The notes beneath the pieces were generated by a model. That model saw only the letters and a program-made list of their open reading frames with translations, was not told the origin of the DNA and searched no databases. This document shows positions 16,491 to 27,248 of a stretch of DNA of 64,000 bases, in pieces. Within the stretch, counting starts at the first letter, position 1. Each line of letters starts with the position of its first letter. Made by a program: the position numbers and the translations under genes. Source of the DNA: Corynebacterium meridianum (GTDB lineage Bacteria; Actinomycetota; Actinomycetes; Mycobacteriales; Mycobacteriaceae); NCBI RefSeq assembly GCF_016342265.1, contig NZ_JAEIOS010000009.1, forward strand, positions 434,001 to 498,000. Reading direction: 5' to 3'.

Positions 16491-17441
16491 GTGCTGCATG
16501 ATTCCCTGATCGACCTGGCTGAACAGGCCCCCCTGTGCACTTCAGCGGCAACCGTGCGGGGAGTGCTGACGGAGTCTCACGATCTGCTGCGCAACGCCCT
16601 CAACCACGGTGCCGATGTCCCGGAGGTCACCCGCTGGTACACGACTCTGGTGGCCGATGCACTCCACAGCCCGGGGGCGGGATCGCTGACCGGTGGCGCC
16701 GAGATCGTCATCACGGGCGCGTACAGCCGTGGGTCCGGCACACCGACGGCCAGGCTCCACTGGTTGACGGTTCTTCCGTCCGGTGCCGAGGACACCAGCG
16801 GTGATCCCTCCGCGGAGCTCGCGACACTCGTCACTGAATCCGGGATCCTGCTCGGGCGCCCACCCGGGACAATGGGCCCCGCAAGCAGGTCCACCTGGTC
16901 CGCTCGCATCGACGCCGCGGTCGAAGCCGGTGAGGGTGCGGCGCTGGGCTGGCTCGCCGACGCCGGCGACTGGTTCACCCGGGCGGTCATCGAGCGTTGC
17001 CGGGACTTCACTCCACTGCTCGCCGAGGCGGTTGCACACCGGCCTCCTGCGGTTCGGTCCCGGGAAGGACTGCCGCGCAAGGATGTCCCTATCGATGTCC
17101 AGGGGCAACTGCTCACCCCACTCGGCCAGATCGCCCGCTGGGCCGGAATTGCCGCCGGGTGCACGCAGACCGGTGTGGTCGAGAGAATCGGTGCCGCACG
17201 GGCATCCGGAGTCCTCCTGGCCTCGGAGGCCGACTATCTTCTCGAGGCGTGGGAGGCCGGACTCGAATTGGCCCTCACCCGGTGGCTGGAGCGGGTTCAG
17301 GATGAACCGACGACACTCGACATGCTCCCCCAGCTCCAGCGCTCCACCTTCGGTGCAGCGTGTCGCATGCTCGCGGACGTCACCCGATCCACGGCGGAAC
17401 GCCACGGCGTCGACACCCGGAACAACGGCAGCGAAGCATGA
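16491..17441 (+). CDS. GlnD-like DUF294 / nucleotidyltransferase-substrate-binding protein, altered active site
   Basis: A 316-aa soluble protein. The N-terminal half resembles the DUF294 nucleotidyltransferase fold, and the segment near 80-95 (GAYSRGSGTPTARLHWLTV) occupies the place of the usual GS...D-x-D active-site region but has Arg and His where acidic metal ligands are expected. The C-terminal third (PLGQIARWAGIAAG, RIGAARASGVLLASEADYLLEA) matches the helical substrate-binding domain found with such enzymes. I chose GTG at 16491 because GGAGGA lies seven bases upstream; an in-frame ATG at 16467 has no such signal. It precedes amtR, whose activity depends on GlnD-modified GlnK, so a role in nitrogen signalling is an attractive but unproven idea. 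Confidence 0.6.
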   Translation: MLHDSLIDLAEQAPLCTSAATVRGVLTESHDLLRNALNHGADVPEVTRWYTTLVADALHSPGAGSLTGGAEIVITGAYSRGSGTPTARLHWLTVLPSGAEDTSGDPSAELATLVTESGILLGRPPGTMGPASRSTWSARIDAAVEAGEGAALGWLADAGDWFTRAVIERCRDFTPLLAEAVAHRPPAVRSREGLPRKDVPIDVQGQLLTPLGQIARWAGIAAGCTQTGVVERIGAARASGVLLASEADYLLEAWEAGLELALTRWLERVQDEPTTLDMLPQLQRSTFGAACRMLADVTRSTAERHGVDTRNNGSEA

Positions 17442-17533
17442 CGACCTCACCCGGGAGATGCAGGTACGCCCAAGGCTCACCGGCTAGACTCTGGAGATCC
17501 ATGGTCCTCGAAGAAGAAAGGCGGGTGAGCTAG

Positions 17534-18196
17534 ATGGCTGGCGCTGTCGGACGGCCACGCAAGAACAGCCCCCGCCGCCGGGGGAACACGGCCCGCGAGG
17601 AGATCCTCGACGCAGCCGCCGAGCTCTTCACCACCCAGGGGTTCGCAACGACCTCGACGCACCAGATCGCCGATGCCGTGGGGATCAGGCAGGCGTCGTT
17701 GTACTACCACTTCCCCTCGAAGACGGAGATTTTCCTGACACTGCTGCAGTCCACGGTGGAACCGTCGCTCGCTCTCGCCGAGCGGCTGGAGGCATCGGAC
17801 GCCGGGCCGGAACTCAAGCTCTGGGCTCTCGTCGCCGCCGAAGCCCGGCTGCTGCTCTCCACACGGTGGAACGTCGGCAGGCTCTACCAGCTGCCCATCG
17901 CATCGTCGGCCGAGTTCACGGATTTCCACGGTGAGCACCGCGAGCTGAAGGAGATCTTCCGCTCGATGGCCGCGAAACTGACTGGGCGTAACGATCAGCG
18001 CATCGAACTGCCCTTCTATCTCGCACAGTCCGCCACGGAGATGCGGAGCAACGACGGTGTGGTGCCGTTCCCGTTGTCCGCGGACACCCTTCCCCCGATC
18101 GCCGTGATGCTCGCCGACGCGGCACTGACGGTCCTCGGCGGTCTCGCCCCGGCGGACCGCGTCGCCCGGACCCTGGAACTGCTCGTCACCGGCTGA
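17534..18196 (+). CDS. amtR: AmtR, TetR-family master regulator of nitrogen control
   Basis: A 220-aa repressor that closely resembles C. glutamicum AmtR: the N terminus MAGAVGRPRK, helix-turn-helix TTSTHQIADAVGIRQASLYY (39-58) and the stretches RLLLSTRWNVGRLYQLPI and PFPLSADTLP are nearly identical to what I recall of that protein. AmtR represses ammonium uptake and assimilation genes (amt, gltBD, glnK and others) and is released by adenylylated GlnK rather than by a small ligand. The ATG at 17534 keeps the conserved N terminus. A TAGACT -10-like element lies about 50 bases upstream. It is convergent with citE. Confidence 0.95.
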   Translation: MAGAVGRPRKNSPRRRGNTAREEILDAAAELFTTQGFATTSTHQIADAVGIRQASLYYHFPSKTEIFLTLLQSTVEPSLALAERLEASDAGPELKLWALVAAEARLLLSTRWNVGRLYQLPIASSAEFTDFHGEHRELKEIFRSMAAKLTGRNDQRIELPFYLAQSATEMRSNDGVVPFPLSADTLPPIAVMLADAALTVLGGLAPADRVARTLELLVTG

Positions 18197-18211
18197 GCCC
18201 CGGCCAGGAGC

Positions 18212-19072
18212 CTATCCCGCGCGAGCCACCAGGCGGTGGGCTTGGGCGATGAGGGGCGCGTCGATCATCTCACCGTCGATCTTGAACGCACCGGGATGTC
18301 TCCGAGCCTCCTCGACGATCCTGCGGGCCCGCTCCAGCTGGGCGGGCTCGGGGGCGTAGGCGCGGCGGACGACCGCGATCTGCCGGGGATGGATGCAGGC
18401 GGTGGCGGCGAATCCGGATCGGGCCGCATCGGCGGCCTCCTCGTAGAGGCCGCGGTCGTCGTTGAAGTCGGCGTGCACGGCGTCGACGGTGAATTTACCG
18501 GCGGCCGCCGCGTGCATGTGCATGAGGGAGCGGGCCATCAGCATGGTGTCCCGGTAGCGGCCGGGCCGGTCCTCGGGAGCGCCCTCGTCAGGCTGCAGCC
18601 GGGAGTGCGTGCCGCCGAGATAGGCGCAGAGATCCTCGGCACCCCAGTACAGCCCCACGACATCGGGATCCGCCGCGAGTGCGCCGAGGTTGAGGACGGC
18701 CTGCGGCGTCTCGATGAGCGCGATGATCCGGAAACCGCGCACCTCGTCAGGGATGCGGTCGGTCACCTTCGGGACGATGACGGTGCGGTAGTCGGTTTCC
18801 CGGATCGCCCTGACATCGTCGATGAAGCCGGGGTCCTGCGGGCCGCAGACCCTCGCTATCGTCCGCCGTGGGTCCATGCCTGAGTTGATGATGTTGCGCC
18901 GCCCCTCCTCGCGGGAGACCGAGCCTGCCCCGTCCTCGAGGTCGAGGATGACCATGTCCGAGCACTCCGCCGCGCGCACGAAGCGCTCGGGGCGGTTGGC
19001 CGGTGCGAAGAGCAGTGCGGGGCCGGTGATGACGGGATCCGGTGCCCCGCCATTTCCGTTGGTTCCGGTCAT
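18212..19072 (-). CDS. citE: CitE-like HpcH/HpaI aldolase / CoA lyase family protein
   Basis: A 286-aa TIM-barrel enzyme of the citrate-lyase-beta family. It opens with GPALLFAPANRPERFVRAA (the substrate/CoA loop), then MVILDLEDGAG with the metal-binding acidic residues, VPKV, IALIETPQAVLN with the second metal ligand Glu, WGAEDL, and FAATACIHPRQI near the end. There are no citrate lyase alpha or gamma genes, so it is a free-standing CitE-like protein, perhaps acting on a malyl- or citramalyl-type CoA ester. AGAGGA seven bases before ATG at 19072 supports this start over upstream codons. Confidence 0.8.
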   Translation of the reverse strand: MTGTNGNGGAPDPVITGPALLFAPANRPERFVRAAECSDMVILDLEDGAGSVSREEGRRNIINSGMDPRRTIARVCGPQDPGFIDDVRAIRETDYRTVIVPKVTDRIPDEVRGFRIIALIETPQAVLNLGALAADPDVVGLYWGAEDLCAYLGGTHSRLQPDEGAPEDRPGRYRDTMLMARSLMHMHAAAAGKFTVDAVHADFNDDRGLYEEAADAARSGFAATACIHPRQIAVVRRAYAPEPAQLERARRIVEEARRHPGAFKIDGEMIDAPLIAQAHRLVARAG

Positions 19073-19207
19073 GGTCGGTCCTCTCGCGCTGGGCGGTGCG
19101 ACCGCAATCGGCCGCAGGGGCCGCACCCGGGATACCCGGGACGGCGTCTCACTGGCCATTATGCCGGAGTTCCCGCGCCGACACGCGGGATTCCGAGGCT
19201 AAACCGG

Positions 19208-20764
<1,557 letters not shown>

Positions 20765-20860
20765 GGCTGCTGTGTGGGCCTTTCGGTCGTTCGGGGTTGT
20801 GTCGTTGTGGTCCAGCGTAGGTGCCGGGGGTGACTCCCGGCGTGTCCCAGGGGTGTGCGG

Positions 20861-21454
20861 CTACGGTGCGGTGCCGCGCACGTCCGCGGGGTCGACGGTG
20901 TCGAGCAGTTCGACGATGAGCCGGCGTTCGACGGTCTTGATGCGCTCGTGGAGGCTTTCCACGTCATCTTCCGGTAGGACGGGTACGGCGGACTGCGCGA
21001 GAATCGGCCCGGTGTCGACTCCTTCGTCGACGAGATGGACCGTGCAGCCGCTGACCTTCACCCCGTGCTCCAGGGCGTCCGGTACCGCGTGTGCCCCGGG
21101 GAAGGACGGAAGGAGCGCGGGGTGGGTGTTGATGACCCGGTCCGGGAAACCCGCTAAGAACCGGGGTCCGAGGATCTTCATGAAGCCGGCGGATACCACC
21201 AGGTCCGGTTGCATCGCTGCTACCGTCTCCCGCAGTCGTTCATCCCACTCCGTCCGGGGCCGGTCCCCGGTGAGCGGTACGACCTCCACCGGGATTCCGG
21301 ACTCGGCCGCGCGGTCCCCGGCCCCGCAGGGCTTGTCGGTGACGACGCCGACGACGGCGTAGTTCGGGTCATCGGCGTCGAGGATCGCCTGCAGCAGAGT
21401 TCCCGCGCCGGAGGCCAGTACCACCACTCTGGTCAGCTGTCTGTCTTCACTCAC
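20861..21454 (-). CDS. purN: Phosphoribosylglycinamide formyltransferase
   Basis: A 197-aa GAR transformylase using 10-formyl-THF in the third step of purine synthesis. The N-terminal strand and loop VVLASGAGTLLQAIL bind the phosphate, and INTHPALLPSFPG carries the catalytic Asn-His region, with VDEGVDTGPIL downstream including the catalytic Asp. The GTG start at 21454 has a TAACAT hexamer seven bases upstream on the minus strand and no ribosome binding site, so a leaderless message is likely. purH follows. Confidence 0.95.
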   Translation of the reverse strand: MSEDRQLTRVVVLASGAGTLLQAILDADDPNYAVVGVVTDKPCGAGDRAAESGIPVEVVPLTGDRPRTEWDERLRETVAAMQPDLVVSAGFMKILGPRFLAGFPDRVINTHPALLPSFPGAHAVPDALEHGVKVSGCTVHLVDEGVDTGPILAQSAVPVLPEDDVESLHERIKTVERRLIVELLDTVDPADVRGTAP

Positions 21455-21531
21455 CGGGACAATGTTAGTACCCGGTGCGCGGGCCTGCGGGTTGGCGTCA
21501 CCTTTCGGCCCCGACGGGTGCGCCCACCCGA

Positions 21532-23277
21532 TCAGGGCAGTGGTCGGGTCCCCTGGTCCGGATCGGATCCGCTCTGCGATGGGCCCGTCGACGTGTCCGG
21601 TTCCCCGGGGTCGCCCGTCTCCTCCTCCGTAGCCTCACCTTCCTCTGATTCGACGGGCTCGACGGACCCGGTGGACTCTCCGATTTCGCCGGGTTCGGTC
21701 TCGCCGGAATCCGTACCCGCCGGTTTCTCCGGGAACTCCCCCTCCACGCCGACCACCACACCGGGATCCGCGGGGTCTGCGGGGTCGCCGCCTTCGGATT
21801 CCGGGAAGGATTCACGGGAGGGGCAGACCGCTCCGGTATCCGGCTCCGCATCCGGATCTTCGTCACCGGCCGCAATGAGGTCCTCCTCGTCGACGACCTC
21901 TGCGGGTTCCGGCCCGTCGATGTCCCCGTCATCGGCCGCGGAGTCGGTGTCAGCTGCCTCCGGTTGTTCCACGGGAGCCGCCACCGCACCTTCGGCCCCG
22001 GTGTCCGGGGTGGTGCGACCGGCCTGCCGCTGACGCAATCCGACGAAGGCATTGACCACGGCCCCCACCGCCGCGAGCTCCACGGCCACGAGAACGGCGG
22101 TGAGGACGACCATCATCCCGCTGGGCCCGTAGACGCCGGCGGTACCGCCCGCCAGCCCGCCGACGATGAGGGTGAACACGCCCGCCCAGACACCCGCCGT
22201 GAGCACCTCCGGCCAGGTCCGCGGGGCGGTGCGGCAGTATGCGTGGGACGCGGTGCCCGCGAGCGCGAGTGGAATCACGATGAGCGCGAGCGCCCACCCG
22301 GCGACGGAGCCCGGGAAAGCGGCCAGGATGGGCAGCGGCGGCAACGGGACGACCGTCGCGTCGTAGAGGGACACCGATGCGTCCCCGATGTGGAACTCCG
22401 ATCCGACCAGCACCGCGGCTCCGGCAACTGCGGCATCCGGGAGATAGAGCAGACTGACACCGAGGAGCCCGGCAGCGGCCGATCCTTCGTCGAAGGCGGA
22501 GAGCAGCTCACCCAGCACCCGCCAGTGCACGGCGAGCGACACCAGGACCAGTGCGAGCCCCGCGAACCCGAGGGACAGGGTGAACCGCACCGCCGGCGCC
22601 ACGGGGTCGATGATCCTCGCCGGCACCGAGAATCTCCGTGCGAGTGCCCGCCAGAGCTTCGGCCCCATTCCTATACCGAGCGCAACGCCATGCAACAGCA
22701 GAACCCGGCCGAACACCGCCGCGAACGGGGGCACCTCCACCGGGAGAACGGGGCGGGCGTCGATAAGCATCACCGTGGCGGTCAGCGCCAGGAGAACCGG
22801 AACCACGAGGACACAGCCGGTGAGCACGGCCAGGTCCAGAACGGAGATCCGGTGACGGACCGCGACCCGGACCCGGTGTGCGACGAGCCACACGATTCCG
22901 AGGGCGGGGAGCATCGGAAGCTGGGACAGGACGGCAGAGTCGGACGCTACGGGAGCCAGGTTCACCGCGAGCCAGAGTTGGGCCACCGTGGCCGCGAGCG
23001 GAACGAAACCGGAGTCCGTGAGCATCAGCGCACACAGGGCGAGGAGAACGACGGCGGCGACGACGACCGCGTTGGGGATCAGGGCCACGGGCAGGAAGGC
23101 TCGCAACCGCCGCCGGAGGGAGCTGGCCTCCGCGGGCTGGGTTTCCGCACCGGCCTCAGCGGTCGGAGCGTTACGGGGGCGTCCCGGGGCTCCCGACTTC
23201 CGTGGACCGCCACCCGGGCGGTTTCGGGACATGCCGGGGCGATTCGGGCGGGGGTTCTGACGCGTCTTTCTGCTCAC
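21532..23277 (-). CDS. DUF6350 / PerM-like multi-span membrane protein
   Basis: About 581 aa. A basic, low-complexity N terminus (about 1-60) is followed by roughly ten hydrophobic segments up to about residue 410, and then a long acidic C-terminal tail rich in E, D, P and S (about 420-581). The place upstream of purN-purH and the membrane architecture match M. tuberculosis PerM (Rv0955), a protein needed for division under stress that stabilises FtsB. Function here is inferred from that position and shape. The start is uncertain; I took GTG at 23277, and an ATG at 23232 lacks a binding site. Confidence 0.65.
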   Translation of the reverse strand: MSRKTRQNPRPNRPGMSRNRPGGGPRKSGAPGRPRNAPTAEAGAETQPAEASSLRRRLRAFLPVALIPNAVVVAAVVLLALCALMLTDSGFVPLAATVAQLWLAVNLAPVASDSAVLSQLPMLPALGIVWLVAHRVRVAVRHRISVLDLAVLTGCVLVVPVLLALTATVMLIDARPVLPVEVPPFAAVFGRVLLLHGVALGIGMGPKLWRALARRFSVPARIIDPVAPAVRFTLSLGFAGLALVLVSLAVHWRVLGELLSAFDEGSAAAGLLGVSLLYLPDAAVAGAAVLVGSEFHIGDASVSLYDATVVPLPPLPILAAFPGSVAGWALALIVIPLALAGTASHAYCRTAPRTWPEVLTAGVWAGVFTLIVGGLAGGTAGVYGPSGMMVVLTAVLVAVELAAVGAVVNAFVGLRQRQAGRTTPDTGAEGAVAAPVEQPEAADTDSAADDGDIDGPEPAEVVDEEDLIAAGDEDPDAEPDTGAVCPSRESFPESEGGDPADPADPGVVVGVEGEFPEKPAGTDSGETEPGEIGESTGSVEPVESEEGEATEEETGDPGEPDTSTGPSQSGSDPDQGTRPLP

Positions 23278-23662
23278 CGGTCCAACTGTGCCATCTTCCC
23301 CGCCGCCCGGGGCGCTGACACGACCAGCGGATTCCACCGGGCGGGGTACCCGCGGGGATCGGGATACGCGGAAACCGGAGGATGTCGGACCTCGTGACCG
23401 GATCAGACTCCGGTTCCCCGGCGTGATCCGGACGTACAGTGTACTGTTGCCCGGGTCGGACAGCCGACGACGATACGAGGTGTCAGACAAGTAGATCCAG
23501 ATCAACTTCTCACACCCGGGGTGACGATCCTCACAAATTATATGTGGGAACGACTTGCCAGGTTTGTAACAAACCGTTATCGTTGTGAAGCGTTAGGTAA
23601 CGGGACGGTCACATCAGACGATGTATCGGCGATTGTGGCGAAAAAAGATGGAAGAAGGCTTC
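23278..23662. other. Divergent intergenic region between the PerM-like and M23 peptidase genes
   Basis: About 385 bases holding promoters for both flanking genes. It contains an AT-rich patch (23535-23552) and a GTAAC/GTTAT-rich block at 23563-23602, listed separately. No gene is visible. Confidence 0.5.
23563..23602 (+). promoter_or_regulatory. Possible MtrA-type regulatory repeats upstream of the M23 peptidase gene
   Basis: The stretch holds GTAACAAACCGTTATCG and, after TTGTGAAG, GTTAGGTAACGG. MtrA sites of actinobacteria are built from GTAAC-like repeats spaced about eleven bases, and MtrA controls cell-wall hydrolases. The match is by eye and the repeats are imperfect. Confidence 0.35.
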
Positions 23663-24406
23663 ATGCACAAGCAGGCTCAGCGGAAGACCGCAGGCGCGCA
23701 CCGCAAGCAGTCCGTCTCGTCGAACGCCAAGAGCCGCATCGCTCTCGTCGCCGTAGCGACCGGAGCGGTTTCCACCGCGGGAGCGGGCGGCGCAGCCGCC
23801 GCCCACGCCACCCACCCGGCCCCCTCCGCCGAGGCGCGGAGCGAAACCCCCGACTACACCCTCGTCGCCGACTCGGCGGCACCGGTCATCGGCAGCTCGG
23901 AAGCCCCGCAGATCCTCAACATCGCGGAGTTCAAGCCGATCGACAACCTCGCGGAGCAGCTCAACAAGGCCATCCAGTACAACGCCGAGCGGATCGCCGC
24001 TGACCTCGCCGCCCGCGCCCCGAAGAGCTCGGCCCCCGCCCAGGGCACCCTCACGTCGACGTTCGGTGCCCGGTGGGGGACCCTGCACGCCGGCGTCGAC
24101 ATCGCCAACGCTCTCGGAACCGCCATCACCGCGGTCGAGGACGGCACCGTGATCGATGCCGGTCCCGCATCCGGCTTCGGCCAGTGGGTCCGCATCAGGC
24201 ACGCCGACGGCACCGTTACCGTCTACGGACACATGGAGACCATCGAGGTGGCCGTCGGCCAGCAGGTTTCAGCCGGACAGCGCATCGCTGGAATGGGTTC
24301 GCGCGGTTTCTCCACGGGCGTACACGTTCACTTCGAGGTCCACCCCAACGGTGGCGGCGCCATCGATCCCCTCCCCTGGCTCGCCGAGCGCGGCATCTTC
24401 CTCTAG
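23663..24406 (+). CDS. Secreted M23-family peptidase (LytM-type)
   Basis: A 247-aa secreted protein. Residues 24-50 are an Ala/Gly-rich hydrophobic export segment after a basic N region. Residues 72-120 form a helical linker, and the LytM/M23 domain covers about 127-247. The zinc and catalytic residues are present: His142 and Asp146 in HAGVDIAN, His190 in YGHM and His223 in HVHFEV. M23 enzymes cut peptidoglycan cross-bridges or act as division-related activators. AGAAGG four bases before the ATG at 23663 supports this start over ATGs upstream. Confidence 0.85.
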   Translation: MHKQAQRKTAGAHRKQSVSSNAKSRIALVAVATGAVSTAGAGGAAAAHATHPAPSAEARSETPDYTLVADSAAPVIGSSEAPQILNIAEFKPIDNLAEQLNKAIQYNAERIAADLAARAPKSSAPAQGTLTSTFGARWGTLHAGVDIANALGTAITAVEDGTVIDAGPASGFGQWVRIRHADGTVTVYGHMETIEVAVGQQVSAGQRIAGMGSRGFSTGVHVHFEVHPNGGGAIDPLPWLAERGIFL

Positions 24407-24465
24407 GCCTTCTTCGGCACAGCGGGAGCGGCAGACATTGCCCGCCTCGCCGCAATCAACACCGT

Positions 24466-24498
24466 ACACGTCACGGATCACCCTGTGACGTGTCTTTT
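24466..24498 (+). terminator. Terminator after the M23 peptidase gene
   Basis: A nine-base-pair stem, ACACGTCAC (24466-24474) with GTGACGTGT (24485-24493), ten-base loop, followed by CTTTT. It lies between the convergent M23 and pcrA genes and may serve both. Confidence 0.8.
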
Positions 24499-24592
24499 CG
24501 TGTGTCTCGGCGTCTGACGGAGCACCCCGTACCCGAAGATGCTCCCGGGAACGGGCGATCCGTCAGTTGCCGACAGGCGATCGTCATGAACC

Positions 24593-27112
24593 CTAGAGCT
24601 TCTCCATCGGGAGCCCCGCCATGAGCATGAGTCGGACCGTACCGGAGGACCCGAAATCGATGGTGGCGGAATCGTACGCCCCCACCGGAGCCACCTCCTG
24701 CACGGTCCCGAGGCCGTATTTGTCGTGGTTGACCCTGTCCCCCACCGCGAGCTTGAGCGCCGGGCGCCCGGAACCGCTCAACCGCGGACGCCGGGAGGCC
24801 CCGCCCGTCCCACCTGTCGATCCTCCGGATGTCGCGCCGTAGCGACCGCGGTAGGTCCCGCGATTCCCGACTCCCCCACCCCAGGAACCGCTCCCGGTCC
24901 CCTCGGGTTCCTCGCGGCGCCAGTCGATCAGCTCAGCCGGGATCTCCGCCAGGAACCGCGACGGGGGATTCGTCATGGGGTTTCCCCAGGAACTGCGCAG
25001 CACAGCCCTGGTCAGATAGAGATGCCTGCGGGCACGGGTGATGCCGACATAGGCCAGACGACGCTCCTCCGCCAGTTCCCCCGGATCACCGAGTGACCGC
25101 AGATGCGGAAACTGGCCGTCCTCCCAACCGGTGACGAATACGACCGGGAACTCGAGCCCCTTCGCGGTGTGGAGCGTCATCAGGGTGACGACCCCCTGAT
25201 CATCATCGGGAATCTGATCGGCGTCCGCCACGAGGGAGACACGTTCGAGGAAGGCCTGCAGGCTACCGGGCTCCGGTTCTCCCGGCTCCGGCTCGTAGGT
25301 CCCGCCGTCCATCTCCTCGTAGGCGATCCGCATCGCGGCGTCGCTCGAGAACTCCCGCGCGACGGCGGTGAGCTCCTTGAGGTTGTCCAGCCGGGTCGCG
25401 TCCTGCGGGTCGTTCGATTTCTCCAGCTCCGCGAGGTAACCGGTACGCGTGCAGACCTCGGTGATGAGCTCCCCGAGATCCGGCATCCGGGTCTCCTCAT
25501 TCACCGTGTTCGCACCCACCTCACGGAGCTCGGTGAGCAGGTTCACGAACCCGGCGATCGCGTTGCGTCCCCGGGCACCGAGCATGTCGACCTCACCGGC
25601 CGCGGCATCGAGCAGCGCACGGTGGAAACTGATGCGGTTGGTGTCCGCGTGCAGCGCGACGAACGCCTGCGCCCGGTCGCCTATTCCGCGCCGTGGGGTG
25701 TTGATGATCCTGCGGAGGCTCACGGTGTCATCGGGATTGTCCAGCACCTTGAGATAGGCGATGATGTCCCGGATCTCCCGACGTTCGTAGAACCGGGTGC
25801 CGCCCACGACGCGGTAGGGCACGCCGGAGCGGATGAACACCTCCTCCAGTGCGCGGGAGGCGTTGTTCGTCCGGTACATCACCGCGATGTCGGAGTACCG
25901 CATGCCCCTGTCCGCCAGGGAATCGATCTCCGCGGCGATGAAGCGGGCCTCGTCGTGCTCATTGTCGGCCACGTAGCCGACTATCGATTCGCCTTCACCG
26001 AGGGCGGTCCACAGCTTCTTCTCCCGCCTGCCCTCGTTCCGGGCGATGACCGCGTTGGCCGCCGAGAGGATCGTCTGCGTGGAACGGTAGTTCTGCTCGA
26101 GGAGAATGGTCCGCGCCTCCGGGTAATCCCGCTCGAATTCCTCGATGTTCCGGATCGTCGCCCCGCGGAAGGCGTAGATTGACTGGTCCGCGTCACCGAC
26201 CACGCACAACTCACTTGGCGGCACTGCGTGGGGACTCTCCGGTTGCGGCGGTCCGACAAGTTCGGCGACCAGCCGGTACTGGGCGTGGTTGGTGTCCTGG
26301 TACTCGTCGATGAGCACGTGACGGAACCGGCGCCGGTAGTGTTCGGCGACATCCGGATGGGAGGCGAGGAGCCCGACCACCTCGCCGATGAGGTCGTCGA
26401 AATCGACCGCGTTGGAGCGCCGCAGCCGCGTCTGGTACTCGGCGTAGACCTCCGCGACGGTCATCGCGAACCTGTCCGCGGAGCGGGACGCCTGTGCCGC
26501 GGCGTCCGCCGGGTCGACGAGTTCGTTCTTCAGGTTCGAGATGGCGTTCGCCAGAGCCCGCGGGGTGAACTTCTTGGCGTCGAGTCCCCGCTCCTTCGCG
26601 ATCATCCCGAGCAACCTGCGGGAATCGTCCGAGTCGTAGATGCTGAAGTTCGTGTTCAGGCCGTCCACGAGGCTCGCCTGTTGGCGGAGGATACGGACGC
26701 AGGTGGAGTGGAAGGTGGACACCCACATGCGCTCAGCCTGCGGCCCCACCAGGCCACGGACGCGTTCCCGCATCTCGGTGGCGGCCTTGTTGGTGAAGGT
26801 GATGGCGAGGATCTGCCCCGGATGCATGCCCCGGTGCGCGAGCAGATAGGCGATGCGCCTGGTCAGCACCGCGGTCTTGCCGGATCCGGCGCCCGCGACG
26901 ATCAGCAGCGGGCCGCCGGTGTGTTCCACCGCGGCCCGCTGCTGATCGTTGAGCCCCTCGACGAGATCCGTCGGGGAGCCGAAGGCATCGGCGGCACTGT
27001 GCCCGGCACCGGGAATGTCCCGGTGCTCAGCCCCTCCACGGGGCGGTGTCGCGTCCCCGCCGCCGGAGCGGAACGGGGATGAAGGCTGGGTTCCATCGGA
27101 CAAGGTGCTCAT
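24593..27112 (-). CDS. pcrA: ATP-dependent DNA helicase PcrA/UvrD
   Basis: An 839-aa superfamily 1A 3'-5' helicase for repair and displacement of recombination or transcription complexes. After a low-complexity N terminus come LNDQQRAAVEHTGGPLL (Q motif region), Walker A AGAGSGKT (73-80), ITFTNKAATEM, LIDEYQDTN (motif II, DEYQ), VVGDADQSIYAFRGA (motif III), and VTLMTLHTAKGLEFPVVF (motif V). The C-terminal 45 residues form the Tudor-like domain that contacts RNA polymerase (LAVGDRVNHDKYGLGTV). GGAGGAACT precedes the ATG. Confidence 0.97.
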   Translation of the reverse strand: MSTLSDGTQPSSPFRSGGGDATPPRGGAEHRDIPGAGHSAADAFGSPTDLVEGLNDQQRAAVEHTGGPLLIVAGAGSGKTAVLTRRIAYLLAHRGMHPGQILAITFTNKAATEMRERVRGLVGPQAERMWVSTFHSTCVRILRQQASLVDGLNTNFSIYDSDDSRRLLGMIAKERGLDAKKFTPRALANAISNLKNELVDPADAAAQASRSADRFAMTVAEVYAEYQTRLRRSNAVDFDDLIGEVVGLLASHPDVAEHYRRRFRHVLIDEYQDTNHAQYRLVAELVGPPQPESPHAVPPSELCVVGDADQSIYAFRGATIRNIEEFERDYPEARTILLEQNYRSTQTILSAANAVIARNEGRREKKLWTALGEGESIVGYVADNEHDEARFIAAEIDSLADRGMRYSDIAVMYRTNNASRALEEVFIRSGVPYRVVGGTRFYERREIRDIIAYLKVLDNPDDTVSLRRIINTPRRGIGDRAQAFVALHADTNRISFHRALLDAAAGEVDMLGARGRNAIAGFVNLLTELREVGANTVNEETRMPDLGELITEVCTRTGYLAELEKSNDPQDATRLDNLKELTAVAREFSSDAAMRIAYEEMDGGTYEPEPGEPEPGSLQAFLERVSLVADADQIPDDDQGVVTLMTLHTAKGLEFPVVFVTGWEDGQFPHLRSLGDPGELAEERRLAYVGITRARRHLYLTRAVLRSSWGNPMTNPPSRFLAEIPAELIDWRREEPEGTGSGSWGGGVGNRGTYRGRYGATSGGSTGGTGGASRRPRLSGSGRPALKLAVGDRVNHDKYGLGTVQEVAPVGAYDSATIDFGSSGTVRLMLMAGLPMEKL

Positions 27113-27248
27113 AGTTCCTCCAACTTACAGTTCCCATCAGACGGTCCCGGTTCCCCCTCCGGGACGCCCGCCCGCAGACGGTGGGCCATGCTCCCCTGCC
27201 CGCCACCACCCGGGCCCGTTCCGCCGTGGGCGTGGCAGAATACGGTGC

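Noticed and set aside
21964..23397. Long plus-strand frame opposite the PerM-like gene
   Set aside because: The translation is a run of charged residues without any fold signal, whereas the minus strand gives clear transmembrane segments.
23521..23660. A possible c-di-AMP (ydaO) riboswitch before the M23 peptidase
   Set aside because: Such elements occur before wall hydrolases in actinobacteria, but I see none of the conserved core strings and the space is short for the structure.
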